From NCBI RefSeq assembly GCF_013522725.1, contig NZ_JAAMRF010000013.1, positions 53,071 through 117,070 on the forward strand: 64,000 nt of DNA, given 5' to 3'. Below the pieces are notes generated by a model. It had not been told where the DNA came from and did no database searches. It saw nothing but the letters and a program-made list of their open reading frames with translations. Below, piece after piece: positions 51,888 through 60,697 of the stretch. How positions within the stretch are numbered: position 1 is the first letter of the stretch; every line of letters begins with the position of its first letter. The stretch comes from Stutzerimonas azotifigens (GTDB lineage: Bacteria > Pseudomonadota > Gammaproteobacteria > Pseudomonadales > Pseudomonadaceae). Position numbers and translations under genes: made by a program.

Positions 51888-52343
51888 ATGCAGATGTCCT
51901 ATTGGCGCTTTGCCGCCATGATCGCAACTTCAACGGTCGTGATGTTCGGCCTGATGTATCTGAATACCTACTCACTCGACCATGTGTACTGGAGCGAGAC
52001 CCGGACCTGGATGGCGTTGTTGATGGGCGCGGTCATGGCCATGATCATGTTGAGTTTCATGCTGAACATGTATCCGAACAGGCGCATCAACATCGCCATA
52101 TATGTCGGCAGTGTCCTGGTATTTGCCCTGACGCTCTGGTTGATCAGAAGCCAGGCCACGGTCGGCGATACGGAATATATGAAAGCCATGATTCCGCATC
52201 ATTCGATTGCGATCATGACCAGCGAGCGGGCGCAGATTACCGACCCGCGAGTGCGCAAACTGGCCGATGAAATAATCGAGGCGCAGCGCCGGGAAATCGC
52301 CGAAATGAAATTTCTGATCAACGATCTCGAGCGGGGCAACTGA
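51888..52343 (+). CDS. DUF305 membrane protein
   Basis: This membrane protein has 151 residues. Three N-terminal helices (WRFAAMIATSTVVMFGLMYLNTY; WMALLMGAVMAMIMLSFMLNMY; INIAIYVGSVLVFALTLWLI) precede a DUF305 domain with IPHHSIAIMTSERAQITDPRVRKLADEII, where the MIPHHSIAIMT motif is the hallmark. DUF305 proteins are often found near metal-resistance genes and some bind metals. The start at 51888 follows GAGGAAAAAACG. No operon partner is certain except ExoD. Confidence 0.85.
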   Translation: MQMSYWRFAAMIATSTVVMFGLMYLNTYSLDHVYWSETRTWMALLMGAVMAMIMLSFMLNMYPNRRINIAIYVGSVLVFALTLWLIRSQATVGDTEYMKAMIPHHSIAIMTSERAQITDPRVRKLADEIIEAQRREIAEMKFLINDLERGN

Positions 52344-52409
52344 TGCTCTCCTGCCACGCACCGAGTGGTGCTGGCTGGATGGCTGCCGCGCTGCCGCTCG
52401 AATCTGGCT

Positions 52410-54812
52410 TCAGCGCCGCGAGCAGGGGAGCGTCAGGCACGCCCCGGCAGGCAGCGGGGCCAGGCCGCCCGCGTGCCTGATCGGCGTGTCGCGCAGGTTG
52501 GTCGCCTCGGCGTGGACGAACAGGTTGCTGCCCTCGAGTACCACCCGCAGCCGTGCACCGCGGTAACCTACGGCAATCTCGACATCGCCCAGTGCCGCCG
52601 GTGGCGAGGGGAACACATGCAGGCTGTCGATCTCCGGACGGATGCCGAGGTAGTGCCGCTGGAGCACGTCCAGCGAACCGGCCATCGCCCCCAGGTGGAC
52701 GCCTTCGAGCGTTCCGCCTTGCGACGGCGCGTTGAGGTCGATGCCCATGCTCTGCTGGAAATAGGACCAGGACGCCTGCGGGTCGAGCCGGGCCATCGCA
52801 CCGGCGCAGACGACGATCGACAGGCTGGATTCGTGGGTGATGTTCGACAGGTGGAACTCGGCGGTTCGACGCAGCGCCTGCTGGTCGAACGAATAGCCGA
52901 GGGATTCGACCAACCCCTGCAATGTCGGCTGCGGGAAGAGGTATAGCAGCATCAGCACATCCGGCTGCTTGGTCAGGCGGTAGCGATCGGGGCGGTCGCC
53001 ATGGGCTTCGAGCATCCAGTCCAGGCGGGGCCGGTCATCGTGCCGCCAGGCGTCAGGGCCGGGCTCGAGTCGCTCGGCGCCCTCGAACTGATCCAGCACG
53101 CCGTCAGGCCGGATCGGCAGGTACATGGCCCCGGCAATTTCGCCCCAGCTGTCCCGCTCTTCGGGCGTCACCGCGAGGCGTTTACCAAGGTCTTCGGCCT
53201 GGCTGTCCGGCAGGCTGTCCAATACGAGCAATCCCAGCCTCAGCGCCCACACCGCCATCAGGTTGGTATAGGCGTTATTGCTCAGGCCCGGCTCGCATCC
53301 ATCCGGGGGGAAGTTGTGATACTCATCGGGGCCGATGACCCCATGGATCATGAAGCGGCCGTGCTCGCTGTTCCACTGCGCAAGGCTCGCCCAGAAACGG
53401 GCTATCTCCAGAATCAATTCGCCGACTTCGCCAGCCAGCAGGGCCTCGTCACCGGTGGCCAGATACAGCTGCCACGCATCGTGGGCGATGGCCGATCCAA
53501 TGTGGCGCTGACGCTCGGTGTGGTCGGGCATCCAGTGACCGGACAGGGGATTGCACTGGAACGGGGGCGTCTGCTCCCGGCCGCTGTCGGCGCTTCGCCA
53601 GGGAAACATGGCGCCCCGCAGACCCGCGCGCCGAGCCCGCTGTCTGGCCTCGTCGAGGCGCTGATAACGGTAGTGGAGCAGCTGCTGGGCCAGCTCGGGG
53701 AAATGGGTACACAGGAAGGGATAGGCGAAGATCTCGTCCCAGAACACCTGACCGAAGTAACCTTCGTGCCAGCCCCGTGGGGGGAAGCCGAGATCCTGTC
53801 CCAGGCTGCGTGGGGAGAGGGTCTGCAGCAGATGAAACGCATGCAGGCGCAAGGGCTGCTCCAGTTCGGCGTTCGACAGTGCCAGAGGAACCCAGCTCCA
53901 AAGCTCGCGCCAGGCCCGCGAGTGCCTGAGTGCCAGCCGGGCGAAGGTTTCAGAGGGCAGCCGTTCGAGTACCTGCCGCCTTGCCCGGATCGCATCGCCC
54001 GGCAGTTCGTCGTCCACCTGCACGACGACGCGCTTTTCGATCACCAGCCGATGACTACCGGCCAGTCGGCATTCGGTCTGCTGTAGCAGCCGTTCCCCCT
54101 GACGCTGGCACTGCCAAGGCAGCGGGGCGCCGTTATGGAGCGTCTGCATGGCCATCGCCAGACGGCGCCCCGGCGTCGACAGCTGCGCGCTGAGGGCAGC
54201 CCGACCGCCATCGACTGATTCCATGCACAGATCGAGCAGCCGCTTGCCCTCGTAGGCGCGGTTCTTCTTCACCAGCGCGTTCTCCACGCCCCCATCGAGC
54301 ACCGAGCGCAGGAAGAGTCGCTCGGTCCCAGGCGGGCATTCGAGTTCCCAGCGAAGCACCGCCAGTTGGGGATCGGCCAGGCTCAGCAGGCGTACTTCAC
54401 GCAGGTGAAACGTATGCCCGGCGAGCACGAAGTCCACCTCGCGCTCCAGCCGGGCACGATCCATGCGCAGCGATTGTCGGTACTGCGGCTGTGGCACATC
54501 GGCTGCGCCGAACCACTGCCGGCCATCGACCGAGACACTCAAGCCGAAAGGATCGGGCAGGTTGGCCAGAGCCTCCAGGTGCACCGATTCGCCATTGATG
54601 TCGCGTCTGGCATCGTCGTACCAGCCCGCTCGATAGAAGCCGGCGTAATGCGGCTCACGCGCCGCGCCATCCGCAGCCGCAGCCGCGGTCTCGGGCGCGC
54701 TGGCGCGCCACGACAGTTGGCCGTTGCCCAATGCCAGCAGCGCCTCGCGCCGTCGTTCGTCCTGCGCATCGAAAGCCTCGAAGCAGACCTGCCAGCGGGC
54801 CTTATCTCTCAT
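52410..54812 (-). CDS. Glycoside hydrolase family 65 phosphorylase
   Basis: This phosphorylase has 800 residues and cleaves an alpha-glucoside with inorganic phosphate to beta-glucose 1-phosphate. The catalytic acid is the Glu of IGPDEYHNF (about 490-498). Phosphate-site segments are THESSLS and GGTLEGVHLGAMAGSLDVLQR (about 692-712). An N-terminal beta-sandwich shows LALGNGQLSWR. The long open frame to 55115 is an upstream artefact; ATG at 54812 overlaps the PfkB stop by 11 bases, so the two are coupled. The substrate may be trehalose, kojibiose, nigerose or glucosylglycerol; no beta-phosphoglucomutase is nearby. Confidence 0.86.
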   Translation of the reverse strand: MRDKARWQVCFEAFDAQDERRREALLALGNGQLSWRASAPETAAAAADGAAREPHYAGFYRAGWYDDARRDINGESVHLEALANLPDPFGLSVSVDGRQWFGAADVPQPQYRQSLRMDRARLEREVDFVLAGHTFHLREVRLLSLADPQLAVLRWELECPPGTERLFLRSVLDGGVENALVKKNRAYEGKRLLDLCMESVDGGRAALSAQLSTPGRRLAMAMQTLHNGAPLPWQCQRQGERLLQQTECRLAGSHRLVIEKRVVVQVDDELPGDAIRARRQVLERLPSETFARLALRHSRAWRELWSWVPLALSNAELEQPLRLHAFHLLQTLSPRSLGQDLGFPPRGWHEGYFGQVFWDEIFAYPFLCTHFPELAQQLLHYRYQRLDEARQRARRAGLRGAMFPWRSADSGREQTPPFQCNPLSGHWMPDHTERQRHIGSAIAHDAWQLYLATGDEALLAGEVGELILEIARFWASLAQWNSEHGRFMIHGVIGPDEYHNFPPDGCEPGLSNNAYTNLMAVWALRLGLLVLDSLPDSQAEDLGKRLAVTPEERDSWGEIAGAMYLPIRPDGVLDQFEGAERLEPGPDAWRHDDRPRLDWMLEAHGDRPDRYRLTKQPDVLMLLYLFPQPTLQGLVESLGYSFDQQALRRTAEFHLSNITHESSLSIVVCAGAMARLDPQASWSYFQQSMGIDLNAPSQGGTLEGVHLGAMAGSLDVLQRHYLGIRPEIDSLHVFPSPPAALGDVEIAVGYRGARLRVVLEGSNLFVHAEATNLRDTPIRHAGGLAPLPAGACLTLPCSRR

Positions 54813-55773
54813 CGAGCCACCTGGCGTCATGCAGTAAGTGTGCGGCCATCGAGCAGACTTGCTGGCGGTCCGGGTAGGCGGGCTTGGAACCATAGGCGGT
54901 GACTGCAAGATTGGCCGCCGCCACGCCCCAGGCGGCCGCCTCGTGCGGCTCGCGACCTTCAAGCAGGGCAATGGCGAACACACCGGTGAACGCATCGCCT
55001 GCGCCAGTGCTGTCGATCGGGCGTACCTCGCCGGGCGGTACATGGAGGGCGCCTTCGCCGGCATCCAGCACGCAGCCGCCGTCGCCCAGCTTGACGCAGG
55101 CAATGCGTACGCCACGGTCGCGCAGCTGGCGGGCCGCCCATGCGGCGTCTTGCAGGTTCTGGATCTCGCGACCGGTCAGCGCCTGGGCTTCGCTGGTATT
55201 AGGCGTCACCGCATACAGGCAGGGCAGCAGCTCGTCCGGCACCCGATCGGGAAACGAGGGGTCGAGCACGACTGGAATGTCCTTTCCACGGGCGGCTTTG
55301 GCTGCCTGCAGCACGACGGCAGCCGGCACCTCGCAATTGACGACCAGGCAGGCCGGCGATTCGGTGCGCTCGATCTGCCGGACCATTGCGGCTGTCGCGG
55401 AGTCGTCCCAGCAATCGTTGGCGTTGGTTGCTAGCACGATGTGCTTCTTCCCGTCCGGCGGCACCATGATCATCGATACGGCCGTCGGCTCGCCCTTTGC
55501 CTGCGTTACGCCGGTGATATCGACACCCGCTTCGCGCAACGAGCCCAGCGCCTGTTCGGCCAGTTCATCGTCGCCGACCCGCCCGAGCAGCAGGCTGCGA
55601 TGGCCGAACGTCGCGCCCAGCCAGGCGGTATTGCTTGCCTTGCCACCGGCGAGCCTGCAGAAGTCATGCGCCAGCAGGGTCTCCTGGCTGCCGGGTGGCT
55701 GATCGACGCGGACCTGGAAATCGGCATTGATGCTACCCAACGACAGCAGCGTCGGCCGAGGCAGGGAATTCAT
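54802..55773 (-). CDS. PfkB-family carbohydrate kinase
   Basis: This ribokinase-like kinase has 323 residues. It phosphorylates a sugar or nucleoside with ATP. N-terminal GSINADFQVRVDQPP and GGKASNTAWLGATFG (about 14-50) bind the sugar; DSTGAGDAFTGVFAIALLEG (about 248-267) is the PfkB signature 2 with the catalytic Asp. Start at 55773 (family start; the frame is open to 55836). The end overlaps the GH65 start. The pairing with a phosphorylase suggests that the kinase acts on the product released by GH65 or a related sugar. Confidence 0.87.
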   Translation of the reverse strand: MNSLPRPTLLSLGSINADFQVRVDQPPGSQETLLAHDFCRLAGGKASNTAWLGATFGHRSLLLGRVGDDELAEQALGSLREAGVDITGVTQAKGEPTAVSMIMVPPDGKKHIVLATNANDCWDDSATAAMVRQIERTESPACLVVNCEVPAAVVLQAAKAARGKDIPVVLDPSFPDRVPDELLPCLYAVTPNTSEAQALTGREIQNLQDAAWAARQLRDRGVRIACVKLGDGGCVLDAGEGALHVPPGEVRPIDSTGAGDAFTGVFAIALLEGREPHEAAAWGVAAANLAVTAYGSKPAYPDRQQVCSMAAHLLHDARWLDER

Positions 55774-55795
55774 GGGCGATCTCCTGCGCGTGCGA

Positions 55796-57271
55796 TCAGA
55801 GCGATTTGGTTGCCAGCGGCTCGATGGCCGGGCCATGGATGACGTCGCCGTCGGCCTGGAAGATCGAGCCGTGGCACGGGCAATCCCAGGTGCGGTCGGC
55901 GTTGTTCCAGGTCACGGTGCAGCCCATGTGGGTGCAGGCGGCGGACACGGCGTGCAGCGCACCGGAATCGTCGCGCCACACGGCGATCTTTTCATCGCCC
56001 CGGGTGATCACGCCGCCTTCGCCACGGCCGATGGCGTCCAGCCCATCGACCTGTGACTGGCTGTCACTGCTCTGGTTGTAGTCGTCCGGGGATGGGCGGT
56101 TGGGGTCGTAAAGAGTTTTCCATGGCCGACGACCGGTAATGATCTGGCGAGCGATGCCCAACCCGGCGGCGGTGCCGTTGCTGATACCCCAGCCATTGAA
56201 GCCGGTCGCGACGAACAAGCCCGGCGATTGCTCAGGGTCCGGCTCACCGACGTATGCCACGCGGTCGGCGGTGTCGTAGTCCTCGTTGCACCAGCGCCAG
56301 ACCGGTTCGCCTGCCGGCAGATTGCTCCGCGCCCAGTTTTCAAGGTCGACGAAGCGCCGAGCGACGTCGCCGTCCTGCCCGGTTCTGAAACGGGGGCCGA
56401 GCACGATCAGCAGCGGGCCTTCGGCATCGCGACCCATGCGGATCGAATGAGTCGGTTCGTCGACGCCGATGAACATGCCCTCGATATGCGCACCCTCCTG
56501 GGGTCGGAAGGCCATGGCCACGTGGCAGCGAGGCTGGGTGGGGCTGGCCAGGTCGATGGGTGTCTCTACCGGCATATGGGTGGCGAGGATCACCTGATCG
56601 GCTTCGATGCTTCCTCCTTCGAAACCGACGTGCCACCGTTCCTGGCGTTCGAAGCTCTGCGCGCGGGTCTGCTGGTAAATGCGGCCGCCACGGGCCTCGA
56701 TCGCAGCCGCCAGGCCGACCAGATAGCTGGCGGGGTTGAACTGTGCCTGGTCGGGAAATTCCAGCGCGCCGGCGGTCTCGAAGGGCAGGGGAGCCTGCTC
56801 CAGCACTTCGGCGGCAAACCCCAGGCAGCGCGCGGCTTCGGCTTCCTGCTCGATGGCCACCCGCCAATCCGGCGAGCAGGCGTAGGCGAAGGCGGACTGG
56901 CGTTGATAGTCGCAGTCGATCTGCAGGGTCTCGACCCAATGGCGGATGCGGTCCACGGCTTCGCGATTGGCATCGGCATAACATTGCGCGAGCTCCTGGC
57001 CGAAGGTGTCGATCAGGTGCCGGTAGATGAGCGCATGCTGGGTGGTGATTTTTGCGGTTGAACGTCCAGTGACCTGTCGGCCCACTTCACGCGCCTCGAT
57101 CACCACGACGGATTTGCCCGCCTCGCACAGGGTCATGGCGGCGCTCAGCCCGACGATGCCGGCGCCGACCACAACGACATCGCACTCGGTGTGCCCGGTC
57201 AGCTGCGCGAAGCTGCTGCTGGGAGCGCTGGCGGTCCAGCAGCAGTCGGGGGTTGCAGATAGCTCGGGCAT
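55796..57271 (-). CDS. FAD-dependent oxidoreductase with C-terminal Rieske domain
   Basis: This protein has 491 residues. The N-terminal DAO-type domain has FAD motif DVVVVGAGIVGLSAAMTLCEAG (about 30-51) and a C-terminal Rieske 2Fe-2S domain with CTHMGC (about 443-448) and CPCHGS (about 461-466). The architecture matches the YhfW-type Rieske oxidoreductases of unknown substrate. The start at 57271 has GAGGAC upstream. It ends 22 bases before the kinase start, so three minus-strand genes (this, PfkB and GH65) probably form an operon. Confidence 0.86.
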   Translation of the reverse strand: MPELSATPDCCWTASAPSSSFAQLTGHTECDVVVVGAGIVGLSAAMTLCEAGKSVVVIEAREVGRQVTGRSTAKITTQHALIYRHLIDTFGQELAQCYADANREAVDRIRHWVETLQIDCDYQRQSAFAYACSPDWRVAIEQEAEAARCLGFAAEVLEQAPLPFETAGALEFPDQAQFNPASYLVGLAAAIEARGGRIYQQTRAQSFERQERWHVGFEGGSIEADQVILATHMPVETPIDLASPTQPRCHVAMAFRPQEGAHIEGMFIGVDEPTHSIRMGRDAEGPLLIVLGPRFRTGQDGDVARRFVDLENWARSNLPAGEPVWRWCNEDYDTADRVAYVGEPDPEQSPGLFVATGFNGWGISNGTAAGLGIARQIITGRRPWKTLYDPNRPSPDDYNQSSDSQSQVDGLDAIGRGEGGVITRGDEKIAVWRDDSGALHAVSAACTHMGCTVTWNNADRTWDCPCHGSIFQADGDVIHGPAIEPLATKSL

Positions 57272-57549
57272 GGGACAGGTCCTCATCGGCTGAATCGCTT
57301 GGGGCCGTTGACGTCCTTTCGGCAGCCGCGCCGCGGCCACAGGGACGGCTGCGCAAACCTCTGGAGGGCTTTGCGCGGCCGTCTACGAAACGCCAACACA
57401 CCTGCCAGTAGAGCGACCCCGCCCGGTCGGGTTCCGACCACCGGGCGGAAGGCCGCGCGGCCTTTCCCTCTCGTCGGCAGGTAACGAAGGACCAAAACGG
57501 ATGCGGGCTGCGCGGGTCATCTGCCTTGAACCCATGGCGGAGGTGGCCA

Positions 57550-58194
57550 ATGAAGCTCTACTACTACGATCACTGTCCTTTCAGTGCGCGGGTGCGCATG
57601 GCCTTGAATCTGAAGAAGATCGAGGCCGAGCGCGTGGTACTGCCGGCCGATGACGAACAGACCATTACCGGCCTGATCGGCAAGCACCAGATACCGGTGC
57701 TGGTCCGTGACGACGACACGCCCATGGCCGACAGCATGGACATCGTCAAATACCTCGACTCTCTCGATGGCCAACCGATGATCCGCGAGCCGGATACGCC
57801 CGCGCTGCAGCAGTGGCTCGAACCCTTCGTGCCGAACCTGCAGTACCTCGGTTATCCGCGCTGGACGCAGATCGGTCTGGAAGAGTTCGCCAGCCCTTCG
57901 GCCTACGAGCATTTCCGCAGGAAGAAAACCGAAACCATCGGCGACTTCGACGAGGCGCTGGCCAATACCGATTCCAAGGCCCACGAAGTCAACGAGCAGC
58001 TTGCCCGGCTGCCAGACATCCTGGATCTGGCGCCGACCCACGAGCATCCTCGCTGGGATGACATCACGCTGTTTCCCATGTTGCGTAGCCTCAGCGTGGT
58101 CAAGGCCATCGAATGGCCGCAGGCGGTACGTGCCTACGTGGTCACCCAGGCGGAGCGAAGCGGGCTGGATACATTTTTCGACCGGGCGTTGTGA
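57550..58194 (+). CDS. grxB: Glutaredoxin 2 (GrxB-like), CPFS active site
   Basis: This protein has 214 residues, matching E. coli Grx2 length. The N-terminal glutaredoxin domain begins MKLYYYDHCPFSARVRMAL, and the helical C-terminal Glutaredoxin2_C domain includes DDITLFPMLRSLSVVKAIEWP. The active site CPFS (about 9-12) has Ser in place of the second Cys of CPYC, so a monothiol reaction is expected. GGAGG precedes the start. It ends 35 bases from the end of the convergent arsC. Confidence 0.86.
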   Translation: MKLYYYDHCPFSARVRMALNLKKIEAERVVLPADDEQTITGLIGKHQIPVLVRDDDTPMADSMDIVKYLDSLDGQPMIREPDTPALQQWLEPFVPNLQYLGYPRWTQIGLEEFASPSAYEHFRRKKTETIGDFDEALANTDSKAHEVNEQLARLPDILDLAPTHEHPRWDDITLFPMLRSLSVVKAIEWPQAVRAYVVTQAERSGLDTFFDRAL

Positions 58195-58229
58195 AGCATC
58201 GCGGCGGCAGCAGCCTTAAGGGGCCCGAT

Positions 58230-58703
58230 CTAACGAAGCGTGCCGATGCGTTCCAGTTCGCGCTGGAGTTCGTCACGGCCGAGGCTTCGCAGGGGCAGGG
58301 CCAGGAAGGCGCGGCAGCGTTTCTCGATGATCGCCAGGGTGGCGCGGAAGGCCGCATCCATCGCGGCTTCGTCGCCTTGAACTTCCGAAGGGTCGGCCAG
58401 TCCCCAATGAGCTTTGAGCGCCGGGCCAAAGTACACAGGGCAGGCCTCGTTCGCGGCCTTGTCGCACACGGTGATGACGATCTGCGGCGGCTCGTCCGCG
58501 AAGGTGTCGTTGCCCTTGCTGCTCAGGCCCGCCGTAGGGATTCCGGCCTGCTCGAGCGCCGCCAGGGTGCGCGGCAGCACCTGGCCTTTCGGCACGCTGC
58601 CGGCGCTCACCGCGCGGACATCCTCCGGCGCCAGGTGGTTAAACAAGGCTTCCGAGAGGATGCTGCGGCAACTGTTGGCCGTGCACATGAACAGGATTCG
58701 CAC
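58230..58703 (-). CDS. arsC: Arsenate reductase, thioredoxin-type (LMW-PTP fold)
   Basis: The enzyme reduces arsenate to arsenite for export by ArsB. It has 157 residues. The P-loop Cys-X5-Arg is CTANSCRS (about residues 7-14). Two further cysteines, [15 protein letters not shown] (about 80-94), complete the triple-cysteine thioredoxin-linked mechanism. The start is GTG at 58703, with AGGAG eight bases upstream; the open frame continues upstream across arsB in another frame. It is the last gene of arsRBC on the minus strand. Confidence 0.9.
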   Translation of the reverse strand: MRILFMCTANSCRSILSEALFNHLAPEDVRAVSAGSVPKGQVLPRTLAALEQAGIPTAGLSSKGNDTFADEPPQIVITVCDKAANEACPVYFGPALKAHWGLADPSEVQGDEAAMDAAFRATLAIIEKRCRAFLALPLRSLGRDELQRELERIGTLR

Positions 58704-58732
58704 GTCGTGCTCCTGCCGCGTCGAGGCGGCCG

Positions 58733-60016
58733 TCAAAAGGTCAGGCGCAGGGCCAGTGCCGAAAGGGTGATCAGCAGAACCGGCAATGTCAGGACGATGC
58801 CGATGCGGAAGTAATAGCCCCATGTGATCGTGATGCCCTTGCGCTGCAGGACGTGCAGCCACAGCAGGGTGGCCAGACTGCCGATGGGCGTGATCTTCGG
58901 GCCCAGGTCGCAGCCGATCACGTTGGCGTAGATCATCGCGTCGCGGACCACGCCCTCGGCATCGCTCGCCTGGATCGACAGCGCACCGATCAGCACGCTG
59001 GGCAGGTTGTTCATGACCGAGGAGAGCACGGCCGACAGCAGCCCGGTGCCCAGCGCCGCTGCCCAGACGCCCTGGCCTGCGAGGGTGTCGAGCGCCTGGG
59101 TGAGGTAGCCGGTCAGCCCGGCATTGCTCAGCCCATAGACCACCAGGTACATGCCCAGCGAGAACACCACCACCTGCCAGGGCGCTTCGCGCATCACGCG
59201 GCGGGTGGAGATCGTATGTCCCTTGGCCGCGACGGCAAACAGGACGGCCGCACAGACCGCCGCCACTGCGCTGATCGGAATGCCCAGCGGCTCCAGCGCG
59301 AACAGGCCGACCAACAGGACCAGCAGCATCCAGCCCCCGACGACGAAGGTGGTGCGGTCCCGGATCGCGCTCTGCGGCGCTTTCAGCTGATCCACCTCGT
59401 AGCGCACGGGCAGGTCGCGCCGAAAATAGAGGTACAGCACCAGCAGCGTGGCGGCGACGCTGACCAGGTTGACCGGCACCATCACCGAGGCGTACTCGGC
59501 GAAGCCCAGACCGAAGTAGTCCGCCGACACGATGTTCACCAGGTTCGAGACCACCAGGGGCAGGCTGGCGGTATCGGCGATGAAGCCAGCGGCCATGACG
59601 AAGCCAAGGGTCGCCGCAGGCGAGAAGCGCAGGGCCAGCAGGATCGAAATCACGATGGGCGTGAGGATCAGGGCCGCTCCGTCGTTGGCGAACAGCGCCG
59701 AAACGCATGCGCCGAGCAACACGCAGAAGGCGAACAGGCGATGCCCGCTGCCGTTCGCCCAGCGGGCGACATGCAGCGCCGCCCACTCGAAGAACCCCGC
59801 TTCGTCCAGCAGCAGGCTGATGACGATGATCGCGATGAAGGTCGCGGTGGCGTTCCAGACGATCGCCCAGACGGTGGGAATGTCCTGCAGCGACACCGCA
59901 CCCACCGCCAGCGCGATGACGGCGCCGATGCTGGCGCTCCAGCCGACGCCCAGGCCCCTGGGCTGCCAGATGACCAGAACCAGGGTGAACAGGAATACGG
60001 CGGCAGCGACAACCAT
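58733..60016 (-). CDS. arsB: Arsenite efflux pump ArsB
   Basis: This inner-membrane arsenite/H+ antiporter has 427 residues and about 12 segments, from [21 protein letters not shown] to the C-terminal [17 protein letters not shown]. Family landmarks are [51 protein letters not shown] and [21 protein letters not shown]. No ArsA ATPase or ArsD is present, so transport is driven by the proton gradient. It starts 21 bases after arsR and ends 29 bases before arsC. Confidence 0.95.
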   Translation of the reverse strand: MVVAAAVFLFTLVLVIWQPRGLGVGWSASIGAVIALAVGAVSLQDIPTVWAIVWNATATFIAIIVISLLLDEAGFFEWAALHVARWANGSGHRLFAFCVLLGACVSALFANDGAALILTPIVISILLALRFSPAATLGFVMAAGFIADTASLPLVVSNLVNIVSADYFGLGFAEYASVMVPVNLVSVAATLLVLYLYFRRDLPVRYEVDQLKAPQSAIRDRTTFVVGGWMLLVLLVGLFALEPLGIPISAVAAVCAAVLFAVAAKGHTISTRRVMREAPWQVVVFSLGMYLVVYGLSNAGLTGYLTQALDTLAGQGVWAAALGTGLLSAVLSSVMNNLPSVLIGALSIQASDAEGVVRDAMIYANVIGCDLGPKITPIGSLATLLWLHVLQRKGITITWGYYFRIGIVLTLPVLLITLSALALRLTF

Positions 60017-60037
60017 CGGGGATTCGTCCAGGGCGGG

Positions 60038-60385
60038 TTAGCAGCAGGCGGAGGCGCGCACGGGGCGGCCATCCATGTGAAGGAGGCGTGTGGCGTTTCG
60101 TTCGAGCCAGGCGGCATTGGCCTGCAGCGTCGTGTGCAGCACCTGATGCGCCCAGTCGGGCAGATCCGGGTTCAGGCGGTAGTACACCCATTGCCCTTGC
60201 CGTCGATCGACCAGCAGGCCGGCGCTGCGCAGCAGAGCCAAGTGGCGGCTGATCTTGGGTTGGCTCTCATTCAGCGCGCACATCAGCTCGCAGACACAAA
60301 GCTCACCGTGCTCGGCGATCAGCAGCGTGGCGCGCAGGCGAGTTTCCTCGGCCAGGCACTTGAAAACCTCGGGTGGGGTGAGCAT
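60038..60385 (-). CDS. arsR: Arsenic-responsive repressor ArsR
   Basis: This SmtB/ArsR-family metalloregulator has 115 residues. The arsenite site is the ELCVCEL motif (about 30-36), with the helix-turn-helix in [19 protein letters not shown] (about 42-60) and a Cys-rich C-terminus (ASACC). The frame is open to 60442; ATG at 60385 gives the family start [16 protein letters not shown]. It represses its own operon until arsenite or antimonite binds. The promoter with a palindrome lies just upstream. Confidence 0.95.
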   Translation of the reverse strand: MLTPPEVFKCLAEETRLRATLLIAEHGELCVCELMCALNESQPKISRHLALLRSAGLLVDRRQGQWVYYRLNPDLPDWAHQVLHTTLQANAAWLERNATRLLHMDGRPVRASACC

Positions 60386-60398
60386 CGAGAAGCCTTTA

Positions 60399-60442
60399 CA
60401 TACGAAGATTCGAATATATGGATATGCGTATATAGGATGCAA
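60399..60442 (-). promoter_or_regulatory. arsR promoter and candidate ArsR operator
   Basis: On the minus strand TTGCAT (60442-60437) and TATATT (60418-60413) make a -35/-10 pair with an 18-base spacer. A CATA...TATG dyad (60399-60420) with core ATTCGAAT (60408-60415) overlaps the -10, the expected place for an ArsR operator. Confidence 0.45.
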
Positions 60443-60543
60443 GTCCCCCGTTCGATAGGGCGCTCGCCCGCGCCAGAAAGGGCGTTCTCGACCGAGCGGT
60501 CACGGATCGACACTTTCATTGACGCAGATCAACCAAACGGTCT

Positions 60544-60570
60544 TAACCAAAGACAGGGTGCCGTCGATAA
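60544..60570 (+). promoter_or_regulatory. Candidate FliA (sigma28) promoter of the chemoreceptor gene
   Basis: TAAC-N15-GTCGATAA fits the sigma28 pattern TAAA-N15-GCCGATAA with one mismatch in each element and exact spacing. It would give a leader of about 120 bases to the chemoreceptor start at 60698. Chemoreceptor genes commonly use FliA. Confidence 0.45.
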
Positions 60571-60697
60571 GCATATGACGCAGGCATCGGTGCATGCCGG
60601 CGTTTTTACTGGCGCACCTGAGACGAAAACGGGGTGGGCAAAAAACGGCATTCGACTCTGGCGCAGGGCGCCAGAGTCAGCGAACGAGGTAGATGAC

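Noticed and set aside
53001..54086. Plus-strand frame opposite the GH65 gene
   Set aside because: No domain or start signal; GH65 coding on the minus strand explains the region.
54813..55115. N-terminal extension of the GH65 protein
   Set aside because: These residues come from the overlapping PfkB gene in another frame; the start at 54812 overlaps the kinase stop as expected for coupling.
58704..60191. Upstream extension of the arsC frame
   Set aside because: It is an out-of-frame reading of arsB; arsC begins at GTG 58703 with its own ribosome-binding site.
58853..60697. Upstream 615-residue extension of the chemoreceptor frame
   Set aside because: This part runs antisense to arsB and arsR and reads as Gln/Arg/His-rich noise; the real protein starts at GTG 60698.
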